A stretch of 64,000 bases of DNA, taken from NCBI GenBank assembly GCA_033980235.1, contig CM067067.1, positions 24,738,603 to 24,802,602 on the forward strand. The letters are read 5' to 3'. The notes under the pieces were generated by a model. The model was not told the DNA's origin and made no database searches. It saw only the letters and a list, made by a program, of their open reading frames with translations. Below, piece after piece: positions 24,121-35,357 of this stretch. Both the position numbers and the translations under genes were made by a program. Position 1 is the stretch's first letter. Each line of letters opens with the position of its first letter. This stretch comes from Diadema setosum (taxonomy: Eukaryota > Echinodermata > Echinoidea > Diadematoida > Diadematidae).

Positions 24121-24660
24121 ATTGAGGGCGTATCTGACGGGAGGAGACATTGTCGCAATGCCAGCGTCTCGAAGAATTATTTTAGCTGTCACAACTAACG
24201 CGATTTCCATACACAGGGCGACGTCCCAAACGTATTCAAACAAAGGGACAACTTATTTGCTTGGAAGTCACGGAGATGTTGGCACGGCTTTTGCAGTCGC
24301 AGGGACTTATCATAGATGTCTTTTCTCAGCGACTTCTCCCTTTCATCGCCATTATGCTATTACGGTCTCCACAAGATGCGGAGACATCTCGAAGATGTTG
24401 CAGACAAATTCAGTCCCCACGACATGGCCACAGTGATGGAGACTTCGCAGAGACGTCTCGGAGACAAGCTGGAAGACGGAAATAGTCTCTGCAAAAATCG
24501 GAAATGATCGATTCTCCTGCGAATCCTGGAGATTGGGCTCGTCTCCAGGAGACGTGCGTCGTAGAGATGTTGCGGAGAGTAGAGTTGCAACCTATAGTCT
24601 TCAGACCAACGAGATACCAACTTATAAAGTCTAGTGATATCATACCAATTTGCGTCCAAG
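24121..24660. repeat. GAGAC/GTCTC-rich block of unknown type
   Basis: About 540 bp, GC-balanced and unlike its flanks, densely marked by GGAGAC/GTCTCC words in both orientations. It contains short palindromes: GAGACGTCTC (24450-24459), CGTCTCC-A-GGAGACG (24540-24554) and ACATCTCGAAGATGT (about 24385). Frames are open on both strands in several phases, so none is trusted. It may be part of an unrecognised repeat or a structured non-coding element. Confidence 0.35.
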
Positions 24661-25620
24661 CACTTTGGATAGAATCTTAATAGACCCTAGAAGGTGTCAT
24701 GAAAGTTGTACTATAGCATATCTAATCTGTACCCTGTTAATGGTGTCCCTGTAGCACCTGTGAAATATGCTTGTTCCCTACATGGCGTCACCAGGACCGT
24801 CATGTTCTCTGAACGGCATATTTAGCTGTGGAGGCACATAAATTTCCTATAAGGACTTTAGAATCGACTTTTCTTACACAAGTTCGAAAATAGCAAATTG
24901 ATGCCAACCTGATGTACTAAAAACTCTCTTAAACACGACAGATTTTTTTTTTCTTTTTTTTTTCATCCAGATTAGGAGTGATCTTCATAATTATTATTCC
25001 ATTGAATTTAAATCTGAATTATGAATATCTATTGTGATTGAGGATCCCTGAACTGCAACAGAGAAATAAAAACATTTCTCTTTTTAGTGGCAACGTCAAG
25101 GACGCTGGTAATATAGAGAGTAGCCCCCCCCCCCCCCCCCCCCTTTATTGCTAAACGATTAATATATTAGGTAGCAATAGGATTCTAATTCTTATATATG
25201 TATGTTTTATTGCATTCCTTGCAGATGAAGATGAAAATAATAATCCAATAATCAAATCTTGAAAACTCTTTTAAAGGGCATTACCCATAATTCTAACTAG
25301 CTCTTTTGGCTGTCATTAAAGCAAATGCAAATATATTGAATTTCGCAAATATGACCAGTCGGTGAGGACATTCCTCTTAGCGCCTGTAATGTAAAATTGA
25401 TTAATGGAATGATTGTGACATGAACTATGATATTCCATAGCTTTGGACAGAACCTCACTTAAAAGCTTGTGTAGCCATATTATAGCAGGCCATAATTGAA
25501 ATGATGCCAAAAAAAAAAATTACCGTAAGTAATCATTAAAAATGAAATTGAAGCGTTACAAAGTCTTCAAATTTGATAGTGAAATAAGGATTTGAGTAAG
25601 ATCCCTTAAACCTAATTATA
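24661..25620. other. non-coding with C20 run
   Basis: AT-rich; T-rich at 24944-24963; a 20-base C run at 25124-25143. No gene. Confidence 0.5.
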
Positions 25621-26670
25621 TACACTCAGCAAAAAAAGTAAGTTCCCCCCTAACATTTTTGGATATATCTCAAAAAGTATTTTACGGATGTTCATAATTC
25701 GAATGGGAATGGATAGGGAATTTCATTACTCATAACATGAATGGCATATCATTGCCACCAGATATCATTATTGGTGTAAAAAATCGCATTTTATTATGTC
25801 AAAATGCATGGGGGAAAAAAGTTGCACTTTAGGCCATAGGAAGCATATTGTATACATTTTCTATGTAAGTTATCAAATGATCTTTTTAAATTATGTAATT
25901 CTCAGGAATTTCTTCAGGTACAATGTGCTTCCCTATTAAACAGATGTTATGTATACTTTTTGAACAATAGGCCTTCCCAATATGAAAATATTGGTACAAG
26001 CCATGTGATTTGTACTTCCAATTTAGGTTGATCACATTAATGTGCCTGTGGGCATTTTGCATCATGCCCTCAAGTTGTAGATAAGTTTGCTGAGGGAAAT
26101 GGCATCGAACGTATGGAGTGGCCTGCAAGATCCCCTGACTGTAATTCAGAAGATAATCTTTGGGATATCATTAAGTGGAAAGCGAGCAAGAAGTTGAAAG
26201 ATGACATTTCACTGCAAGAATTTCAGCGCATCTTGCAGAGAGCATGGGCCAACATTGAGCAGCGCCAAGTACAAACTTTAGTTAACAGTATGAGGAGGAG
26301 ATGCGGCTGGTCATTGCGGGTGGTGGACATATCAATTATCAAATACTTCACTATATGCTCATGAAAAGAAAGAGATAGAGAAATATGCAATAACCCATGC
26401 TTAAATGTTCAGAATCATGAGTGATTGTTTGATTATTTGTGTAAAAGTCATTGCAAATCACTAAAGTGCAACTTTTGTTTCCATGCATTTTGACATAAAA
26501 TGCATTTTTTCACACCAATAATGATATCTGGTGGCAATGATTTGCCACTCATGTTGTGAGTAATAAAATTCTTTATCCATTTCCGTTTGAATTATGAAAA
26601 TCGGTTGAATACTTTTTGAGATATATCCACAAATGCTAAGGGGGAACTTACTTTTTTTGCTGAGTGTATA
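25621..26670 (+). mobile_element. degenerate Tc1/mariner transposon
   Basis: Terminal inverted repeats of about 212 bp (25621-25834 and 26460-26670) start CACTCAGCAAAAAAAGTAAG and its inverse, in a TA-rich target (ATTATA...TATATACTC). The interior is only about 620 bp, too short for the roughly 340-residue transposase of the family, so the element is internally deleted. A transposase C-terminal remnant is at 26059-26364. The copy cannot be autonomous. Confidence 0.88.
26059..26364 (+). pseudogene. Tc1-type transposase C-terminal remnant
   Basis: In one frame: QVVDKFAEGNGIERMEWPAR followed by SPDCNSEDNLWDIIKWKASK. This is the third catalytic block of Tc1 transposases, usually WPA-SPDLNPIENLWD. 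The acidic residue normally Glu sits at codon 26152-26154 and is Asp here, and P and I of NPIE are S and E. The frame stays open to a stop at 26362. The N-terminal DNA-binding domain and first two catalytic aspartates are missing. The remnant is non-functional. Confidence 0.85.
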
Positions 26671-26787
26671 TACTCTCAGAAAGGGGTTCTTATTATAATT
26701 CATGAGTGTATACCTAGTGTTTGAAATCTTAACACGAAAGCAGATATATTGATGTTACTCGTGAGAAAGCCCACCTCTCCCTCTCCC

Positions 26788-27127
26788 ACAGCCCTCAACA
26801 ACTGCAATTCTTTTAGCAGGGCTGGCATTCCTCCTATATTGACTATAGGCAAGCCATTTTCTAAATTACCTATTGTGAATATAATGGTTTGACCCCAAAT
26901 AAACTTTAGGGAGATCTTATAAGGAAAAGTTGACATCAGACCATAAAAACAACTTCAGAATCGAATTCCTTTACCCATAAAACCTCTAAAGCTGACTTTT
27001 CAAATTATTGTCACACTTTAAAGGTTTTTTGTTATGGACTGGCTTTTAAACGTAGGTGGCAGCCATATTGGATTTTGCAAATATGCCGCCCTGGAGGGAG
27101 CCCTTCACAAGAAACACTTCTTTTTTT
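26788..27127 (+). repeat. 340-bp tandem unit 1 of dispersed repeat
   Basis: Begins CAGCCCTCAACAACTGCAATTC and includes GACCATAAAAACAACTTCAG and GCAGCCATATTGGATTTTGC. A diverged second unit starts 340 bp later with CAGCCGTCGACAACTGCAAT. Confidence 0.7.
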
Positions 27128-27550
27128 CAGCCGTCGACAACTGCAATTCTATTACTAAGGCTGACATTCCTGGAATATTGACCATGGACAAGCCATTTTT
27201 TCAATAAACTGTTATGAATACAATGGCTTGACCCCTAAATGACCTTTAGGTGACCTTGTAAGGAAAAATTGACTTCAGACCATAAAAACAACTTCAGATT
27301 CGAATTCCTTGACCCAGAAAACCTCTTAACCTGACTTTTTAAATGATTGTAACCCTTTTATGTTTTCAAATGCAAGTGACCTTTAAACCTATATGGCGGC
27401 CATATTGGATTTTGCCAATATGGCCGCCCCGGAAGGCGCCCTTCTTGGCGCCCATCAAAAATCGAAATAGTATGGTTTGGGCTACATGTGTGCCAAATTT
27501 TGGTGCTTTTGGAAAAATTTGAACCAAAAATCCCTTGCGCCCCCCACTAG
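27128..27550 (+). repeat. 340-bp tandem unit 2, with extended 3' part
   Basis: Repeats unit 1 in order, including ATGACCTTTAGGTGACCTTG (inverse AAGGTCA words) and GGCGGCCATATTGG...CCAATATGGCCGCC, a hairpin of 14-bp arms. It continues into CGCCCATCAAAAATCG and GGTGCTTTTGG, which match the inverted copy at 22196-22400. Confidence 0.7.
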
Positions 27551-30117
27551 AAGTCAAGATTAAAAAAACAAACAAACTGGAACACAACCCTTTTTCCGCC
27601 TTCAGTCTTTTATTCCTCTCCAGTAATATCAGCTGATGCAAATTGATCAGTCACTTCTCACCACAAAGACGCAAGACGCAGGATGATAAAACACACAAGC
27701 GTGCATTATAGCACAGCACAGCATATCGAGTTCACGCATCTGGCCCAACCGACACCAGCCTGACTTCATACTCGAGATAATCTTCTTATCCCCTAAACAG
27801 GAAAAAAAAAAAGAAGGAAAGAGAGAGAAAAAAAGGTCGCAACATCTTCTCCTCTCAGAAACGGGCGAGGCCCGTGGCAGTTTTCGGGGAGATGTCAGAC
27901 TAGCGTTCGCCACGCTAAATCACCACTTACGGGAATGGCACCACAGCCAGAGTGTGAACTAGAGAGCAATGGCATATTTGCCCCAGAAAAAAAAAGAAAA
28001 TCTCATTCATGGGCCAAAAGAGATGAGAGAAAAAAAACAAGAAAAAGAAGGGCAAAAATACAAAATACAATGTCAATAAAAATTCATGTTTCACTTCAGT
28101 TTCCAAAGTTGTCTCCGTCATGTAGATTATATTTTTTGAAAGAGGGGGGGGGGGGGATGAGGGGGAGCAAAGAAGAGAGGTATAAAACTTGCTCACTTTC
28201 TGGAGACATCCCCTTCTGTATGCTTATGGCATATTGTCAAGCATGCGTATCGAAATTCCTCTTTAACATCTGAATGGCTGATAGCAAATAGCTTTGGGGT
28301 GCACACACATACACACAATCGCATATATATACTACTACTTCTCTCTGGGAATAATGATTGCATACTTGCATTGATTGTTTGCATGAACGGTTAATGTCAT
28401 TTAGAATGCTGAGATGCGAGTTACACAGGTATGCATGTTATCAAGGCAGGGATAAATTGTATTCATATCAGTGGAAAACAAAAATTAAAGAGAAGCCTAA
28501 GATAAAACAAAAATAACGACAGCGTAAAGCTCCTGGGTGCTACGTCTTCTCTATATTGTGGTAATAAAATGTTGTATTTGTAATCAAACCAATCTTTCAT
28601 TTTTTAAATCCGAATCTTCAGTCCTGATTTCAGTTCCAACTGCTGATATCTCCTTGATAATCGTGTTTAAGTGGTGAGTCACTTTTTAATCAAGATTTCA
28701 GCTTTAGAGTTCACAAGGCCTTGATAGAACATCAATTTTTACTCAAACTTTTTTTTAGTCTACACTCCATCTATAGTAGTACATTTAAGAGCAATTCACC
28801 AAGCAGATAAAACAAAAATGATGTTAGAACTGCTTTGGACATGCACACAGACACACACACACACACACACACACATACATACACAAGTACATACATGTGG
28901 TCACATATGTACTATTGAATCATGCATGTATGTGTATATTTCCCTCTTTACAAAACAGAAATTATATTTTAAGTACACAGCAGGTTTTCATTCGGTCTGT
29001 AGGTGAAACAATACATCATTTTCACAGTTATCTGGTATTAATTGAAGAGCAGTTCTAAATTCAGAGGCCCTACATTTATAGTATCTTTCACATATCACAA
29101 TATCAGACAGAAAAAAAAAATCACCATCTCCCCTAAAAGTTTCAAAGTTACCAACTAAGGCGCAAAACACCAGCCCAAACTGGGCACTTGCCACAAGATG
29201 TTTTGCTTCGACTCAAATTACAGACGAGAAACAGTGTTAGATGGAGAGGAGACAGAGAAAAAAAAAATTGCAGCTCCTGAAATGTGCAGCCTCCAAAATG
29301 TCACTGCACGGGATTTTGTTGTTGACTCGAAAGATGGAGATGTACATACAGATATCAATTTCATGAGAACATCACTGCGTATACATTCACATCTTCACTT
29401 TTCTCAGCATAAAATGTCGCAGTTTCTCTCCAAGTGGATGTAAGAGATAAATGTTTTGGCTCTCCACATCTTGTTTTTGCTCTCAAGGCCATGGCTACCA
29501 TTTTACTCCCAAGTATCACGTTTCTTTTCCCCAAATCTGACTTGATAGGACGGTTTATTTTCTCTACCGCAAGTGGCACCACCATCGCCACCAAAAAAAT
29601 ATTCTTCACTGAAACGACATAGACACTGCAGAAATTGTGATAATGCCACCACCAAGTAAATTCACATGCAGTGGAATGTGCCTTGCAAATGAGGGCTAAA
29701 TGTTTTATAATTTACATATTTTTTCTGAGCAAAGAGAAGAGTAAAAAAAAATTACTCACTGGACAATTTGATGCACGCATGGAAGTAAATAAGCATATAT
29801 GCTACAATGACTTGGTAACTTGAGCAATTTCAGGAAGACATCTTCTCACGCCCGTTAATCCACAGAGGCACACCACTTTGACAAATCAAACCAGAAATTT
29901 TCTTCCATCTTCCTCTTTACCTCCCCCTTCCCCTCCCCCTCCTCCCCCTGACCTTCTACTTTGTCCTTGCCCAATCTGTATAATAAGCTGACATTACACC
30001 TCCTCGGTGTCTGGATGTCTGGTGAATCAGGGTAATGAACTATCTGGCTGACGAGTAGTGGCAGGATTCCTTGACCATGTCTACATTTTTTTTTTCTTTG
30101 CTGAAAGACTTGCATGC
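27551..30117. other. non-coding with simple repeats
   Basis: A-rich tract at 27799-27836, G13 at 28144-28156, (CA)n at 28848-28876. A C/T-rich patch lies at 29905-29960. Short open frames on either strand have no known domains. No gene recognised. Confidence 0.5.
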
Positions 30118-30470
30118 ACATCCACCTACGCACACACACACATGCACACAAACATATGCATTCACAAACATGTGCACGCACACATACAATATTATCATAT
30201 CATACACACATCTTTACAGTCACATTGACATACAGTCATATACCTGTAGTCATTTCTTTCTGTCTGTCTGTCTGTCTGTCTGTCTGTATCAATCTACCTA
30301 TCTATATGCCTATCTATTTATCTATTTATCTTTCTGTCTATCTGCCTATCTACCTATCTACCTACCTATCTATCTACCTGTCTATCTATATATCTATCTA
30401 CCTATCTATCAACCTATCCATCCATTTATTTCTCTATTTATCCATCTATCTATCTACCTATCTATTTACA

Positions 30471-30537
<67 letters not shown>

Positions 30538-30540
30538 TTC
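30118..30540 (+). repeat. (CA)n, (TGTC)n and (CTAT)n microsatellite cluster
   Basis: Three arrays in series: CA-rich 30118-30200, TGTC at 30260-30287, and CTAT-type units from 30295, pure at about 30474-30537. The 150-200-codon plus-strand frames here (Tyr/Leu/Ser/Ile strings) are repeat translations. Confidence 0.97.
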
Positions 30541-31059
30541 ACTCTCTCCCCTGCCCCTCTTCTGCTTTCCTCTAGGCAGTACTATTTTTTTCTCTCATGC
30601 AAACTCTTCTCATCAAGAGAACAGCACCCATTTGCAACGCATGATGGGTCACCTCCATCAAGATAGACCCAATGCAGCTTGAATGGTTGCCCCAAGGGGT
30701 AATCATGACATCACAAAATCTCAATCGAGGTCAAATTGTTGCTTTTAAAGTCTTAAATCTCGGGCATTTTTCACTGTTGTTGTTGCTGTTGTTAGGGCGA
30801 CCATATTATCATAGCTGGATGATGCTCTAATTAGACAAAGAAAGTGAAAAACGGGAGCCCAAGATGGCCTTAAGTTGTTTTTACATCTACTCCAGATGAC
30901 ACTGCTCCCACTGGGCTGGCCATGGAAGGTAACTGGTATCTTTTTTATTATCATTTTGCTTACAAAATATGATTTCTCTCTTTAATATCTACAAAGATCA
31001 AGATTCTGCCACTTCTGTGCTATCCAAGCAAGCAATATACTTTTTGACAAATACCTAAT
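30541..31059. other. non-coding stretch
   Basis: Mixed sequence with a GTT patch near 30777-30793. No gene recognised. Confidence 0.45.
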
Positions 31060-31320
31060 TCCTTATTCTATCTCCATCTCTCTCTTCCGATCTCTACATT
31101 TTCTCTTTTTTTTTTCCTCAATCATTCTTCAGTCTCTGTCTAGGCTTGCTCTATCTCTCCCATTCTGTCACCTATCTCACTCACTCACTCAATCTATTTA
31201 TCTACCTATCTATCTATCTATCTACCTCCATATATTATTACCTGTCTCTCTTTTTATTTCTCATTCTCTCCTATTCCCTCTATCTGTCCATCTCTTCCTC
31301 TACCTCTTCTCTGTCATTTT
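31060..31320 (+). repeat. CT-rich tract with CTAT units
   Basis: Pyrimidine-rich, with CTAT units near 31195-31225. Confidence 0.9.
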
Positions 31321-32563
31321 ATACCGCGTCGATACCTGCGCATAGCCTAAGGACAGTCTGCTGCACTTTCGGCACCCCCTGCACGCATGCTTTGACTACA
31401 AATTTGATTCAATCGCAAGAGCTTGGCCTGTTATACCTACCTGCCATTACTTCACCAGGGATGGTTCTTTAAGAAGAAGAGGTTTATTTTGCTCTCAAGT
31501 TGGACAGAGCAAAGACAGACAGAGAAAGAGGGGGAGATGGGGTCCAAATGTGACCCCCAAATAAGCTCACTTTCCATTCTTATAATCATTAAACCATGCT
31601 TCTGTTCAAGATATCATTCTATGTCTTTATATGGGTGTTCTTAACCAGCCACTAGATATAAAACTAACACCCATATATGCTATAACATGCAGAGGTATTT
31701 GTATATTGGGATATTGCCATATTGAAATGATTAACTCTCACAGTATGATAATAGGTATTCATTTTTATCTCACGAGCTGCATGAATTCTGGAGGATATGT
31801 AACACTTTATCTTAGGTCCTGCTACTACTGGACATATTCTCTTTTGATTCTTTTTAACTCCAAATCTGACTTCACCTTTATCTCACCCTACCCTTCGTAA
31901 TTTTCTGTCTTCTTATTTTTTTCTCCATGCTTATTCTTCTGTCCCTCTGCCAGTTCTCAATCTCCCTCTCTCTCTCTTCTTTATTTTTCTCTAATTCCCT
32001 ACCATACTTCACTTCTTCCTTCCCATTCCAGGGGTCCATTAACTCTACATCTGCTTCTGTAAATGACACAGGCATAAAGACATCAAAAACCAATGCTTCT
32101 ACAAACATTCCTCACCCCCCTCCCTCCCCCAACACCTTGGTCCCTCCCAGCTCATTTTCACACCTCTTCTCAAACGAGCCTCGCCATGACAATTCATTCT
32201 GGTGGGAGGGGACATACATACAGCAGAAACGACAAATAGGAACGCTCGTTATCGCCGGGGCATCTGGTTGTAGCAGCAAGAATTTGACGAGGGGGGCAGA
32301 CAAACAATGAATATTTCAGTGTGAAGAGGTACATCTCACATTACCTGGATTTTTTCAATTACATCTGGTGGTGGAGGGGCAGCGAGGCGTATAGGCCACT
32401 CATCTTTCACCAACCCTAAAAGTCTCTACCCTGCCCCCAAGATAACCCTCTCACGATAGATCATCTCAACATGAAAGTGACATCATGTACAAGTAACTTG
32501 CCTACAGTATGTTCATGAGAAAGTTAACTTCACTTTCCTAGTCTGGCAGGTCAAGTTATCTCA
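31321..32563. other. non-coding stretch
   Basis: Mixed sequence with CT-rich parts around 31900-32020 and 32110-32160. Nothing recognised. Confidence 0.5.
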
Positions 32564-32626
32564 CCCAGTTATTATATTGTACCCAGTGCATTCAACCAGT
32601 CATTATATTGCACCCAGTGCATGGAG
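32564..32626 (+). repeat. two-copy 31-bp tandem repeat
   Basis: CCAGTTATTATATTGTACCC and CCAGTCATTATATTGCACCC, each followed by AGTGCAT, spaced 31 bp. Confidence 0.9.
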
Positions 32627-32689
32627 AAATCACCGACAGCATCTCGGACACGCTTACAATAGAGTTTGTGTAAGACCACTCGCTAGTGA

Positions 32690-32890
32690 GTCATGTAAGA
32701 GGTGATTGGGGAGTTTCCATCACAATTGCAGATCTCTGACATTTGAAATTGATGCAATTCCAAGGTTTATTGGTTGCCATGGGAGACATCAGGAAATGAG
32801 CCAGTACCATGGGGTGCATGCAGGTTCACGACTGGAAGTTGCTACCAGGCTAGCTGGAATGCTGATTGACACACGCGGTGCTGGGTAAAC
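32690..32890. promoter_or_regulatory. candidate regulatory island with X-box-like word
   Basis: Complex sequence with GTTGCCATGGGAGAC at 32773-32787, resembling the X-box at 2702, and GAAATTGATGC, ATTCCAAGG. Inference from motifs. Confidence 0.2.
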
Positions 32891-32919
32891 TTTGTTGTTA
32901 CCAACCATGTCCGTGTCTG

Positions 32920-33250
32920 TATTGGGTCTTGAACCTGGGGTTTGAACCCCAGACTTGCCAGTTTATTAGACTTCTAATACCACATAACCGCACCGTTTAT
33001 GTTACCATGCATTCGCTGTCATGTAACAATAGCAGTGCCAAATGGCATGTGAATGAATGGATTTTGTGTTTACCCCCAAGTACCATAACCCAGTCTGCAT
33101 ACCACTTCTTGAACCATGGACTTGTCAGGTCCAATAGCAATTTCTCAAAGCACTAAACCATTGAACCTATGCAGTACACTGAGTCTTGAACTTCTACCTG
33201 ACTTCTTCGGATACAGTTTCTCAAACCACGTATCCACCGCCAAACGGTGT
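32920..33250 (-). repeat. three tandem tRNA-like (SINE-like) units, degenerate
   Basis: Read on the minus strand, three successive segments share a box A-like word (GTGGTTTGAGAA, AGTGCTTTGAGAA, ATGTGGTATTAGAAG) and 40-60 bases later a box B-like word (GGGGTTCAAACCCC, ATGGTTCAAGAAG, AAGTTCAAGAC). The best box B is the inverse of 32938-32951. None folds into a full cloverleaf by eye, so functional tRNA genes are unlikely. A tRNA-derived SINE cluster or decayed tRNA array is the inference. Confidence 0.4.
32961..33082. repeat. 122-bp segment duplicated at 33849-33977
   Basis: From GTTTATTAGACTTCTAATAC to TACCCCCAAGTA this segment is repeated nearly exactly 888 bp downstream. The downstream copy has one extra 7-base TGCTAAA and two or three substitutions. 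Confidence 0.92.
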
Positions 33251-33389
33251 GCTATCAGTAAAGATGATTCCAAAGTTCAAACCTTCTGTTTTTGACACTG
33301 ATCAACATTCACAGAAAAGTTGAGTAAAGAAGGATATTACACTTCTAAATATTGAGGGAATTGTTCACAATCACTACTGCATTTAATTT

Positions 33390-33422
33390 GTGTGTGTGTG
33401 TATGTGTGTGTGTTTGTATGTG
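33390..33422 (+). repeat. (TG)n microsatellite
   Basis: Interrupted TG repeat. Confidence 0.95.
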
Positions 33423-33678
33423 TTTTGTATTTCTGCAAAGCCCAGTGTGGCAGAAATTCACCACCAAATCAAGTATACAATGGTCTTCAGCAACTCATGC
33501 ATATTCAAATTTCCCCGTTGCCCACTTGCTAAAAGCTTAAAGAAAGTTTATCATGGTACTGATCTCTGGCGTGTTGTTTCATATGGCAAAGGTCTGTCAA
33601 TGAATGAATGCAACATAACTGTTGGGAAATCATATCTACTGTTGTTTCACTTTTATCACTGCATTGGCTGAGTTTTGT

Positions 33679-34166
33679 CTTTAGGGTTTCAAACTTATTT
33701 GTGAGATAACAAAAAAAAAATTCTCATAAAATATTAAAGAGAAAGCAGTTCAGAGCATACAGTTCTAAAAAGGAATTCAAAGTTCATTAAATGAAAATTG
33801 GTTTTGAAATGGCTGAGACATTCAAAAACAAAGAGATCCTAATAAAAAGTTTATTAGACTTCTAATACCACATAACCGCACCGTTTATGTTACCATGCAA
33901 TTGCTGTCATGTAACAATAGCAGTGCCAAATGCTAAATGGCATGTGAATGAATGGATTTTGTGTTTACCCCTAAGTAAGTACCCCTTTATTTTATCTTGT
34001 TTTTGAATGTCTAAGCCATTTCAAAACAACTGTCATCAGATAAACTTTGAATACCTCTTAGAATTGTATTCTCTTTAACATTCAATTAGTGGTTACCTAT
34101 TATCTTACACAAAAAAAAATAGAATGTGAATTCCCCATCTCAACCCAAACTACACCATCCCTTCAA
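33679..34166 (+). mobile_element. foldback element, copy C, interrupted
   Basis: Arms AAAATTGGTTTTGAAATGGC and TTTCAAAACAACTGTCATC, with CAAAAACAAAGAGATCCTAA leading into the loop, match copies A and B, though the outer left arm is eroded. The normal loop is replaced at 33849-33977 by a copy of the 32961-33082 segment. Confidence 0.65.
33849..33977. repeat. copied insert inside foldback copy C
   Basis: A 129-bp near-identical copy of 32961-33082 lies precisely in the loop position. The left junction shares AGTT between the donor (CCAGTTTATT) and the element (ATAAAGTTGG in copy B). Confidence 0.85.
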
Positions 34167-35326
34167 TCTCACCAAGAAGATAAATATTATTCTTGTATGC
34201 ATGATCAAAGGGCAACAAACATAGCAAAAAATAAATGGTAGTAGTGAGAACTAAAAAAAAAATAATCAAAATAAAAAAAAAATCTTGCTAAGACATGGAC
34301 ACAAATTTCCCCATTTGCTTCTGCCCTTCCGAGCACTAAATGTTTTATGTCTGTGTCTCGTTAACACACAACCCTGTGCATCAGGCCACATCAAATATGG
34401 ATTGAAATTGAATTTTTAATCCAAAGCCACAGGTCTTGCATGGAGACTTGATCTCCGTGTTGTTGGGTTTTTTTTTTCCTCTTCCCCCTCCACCACCACT
34501 ACATCCAATGCATTTGGAGCAAAGCATGCTAGAATGATTATACATGCTCCCACCATTTTTCATTTAAGAGCTCTTGATTAAAGTGCTCTTTTGAAAAAGT
34601 AAGTGAGTTTATCCACAGGTAGGAGGGTGTCCCTCCATAAGTCCAGCCCACAATGGAATTGAAAAAGAGAAAAGAGAGAACGAAAACAGAAAGAGAGAGA
34701 GAAGAAGAAGAAAGAGATAGAGAAAGAGAGAAAGGAAGAGAAAAGGGGAGAGAGAAAGAGAAGAAAATAGTCCACTTCCATGCAATATACTTGTGAAGAG
34801 CCTTGGATATTTCGCACCAAGGACAAATGAGCAAGAAAGCCATGCCTCCGGCTTGTTCGCACAAAAAATTGTTCTCTCTATAGTCATTTCTCTTCTCTGA
34901 GTCATCTCGGCTGGATCCACCGCTCCACATCATTTATTCACGAGTCTAAATTAAGCTCATCCACCACAATCCAACCTCCTAACATGGATTTAATCTCTCC
35001 AGCTCTCTCTCTCTTTCATTTTCTTTCTCCCTTTTCTCCCCCCCCCCACCCCCACCCTGACTCTCTTTCTCTTCTGTAACTGCTCATTCCACTGCTTATT
35101 GGCGGATGAACTCCCAAAACAATTTGGAAGGAACCGGGGTGAGCGAGAGGACTGGTTGCCAGATATCTGTTGATGAAATAGACGCCAGAGGTTCTATCAC
35201 AGTTTGGGATCTGATGTTACATCCATTCCCCCTCTCCCACTTTCCTATCCACACATGAAAGGGCGAAGCATCAATTGTTCTGAAAACTTCAACATTCCGT
35301 CCAAAAAAAAAAAAAGGAACGTCAGC

Positions 35327-35357
<31 letters not shown>

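Noticed and set aside
24122..24659. Five overlapping open frames on both strands
   Set aside because: Multiple phases open at once with no shared protein signal; attributed to GAGAC-rich composition.
30295..30540. CRISPR-like array
   Set aside because: Four-base microsatellite without spacers, in an animal-type genome.
30071..30682. 203-codon and 153-codon frames rich in Tyr, Leu, Ser and Ile
   Set aside because: Direct translations of CA, TGTC and CTAT microsatellites.
32935..32955. Functional tRNA gene at the GGGGTTCAAACCCC box B
   Set aside because: The upstream sequence does not form a cloverleaf with an anticodon stem by eye, and two similar degenerate units lie beside it; SINE-like debris fits better.
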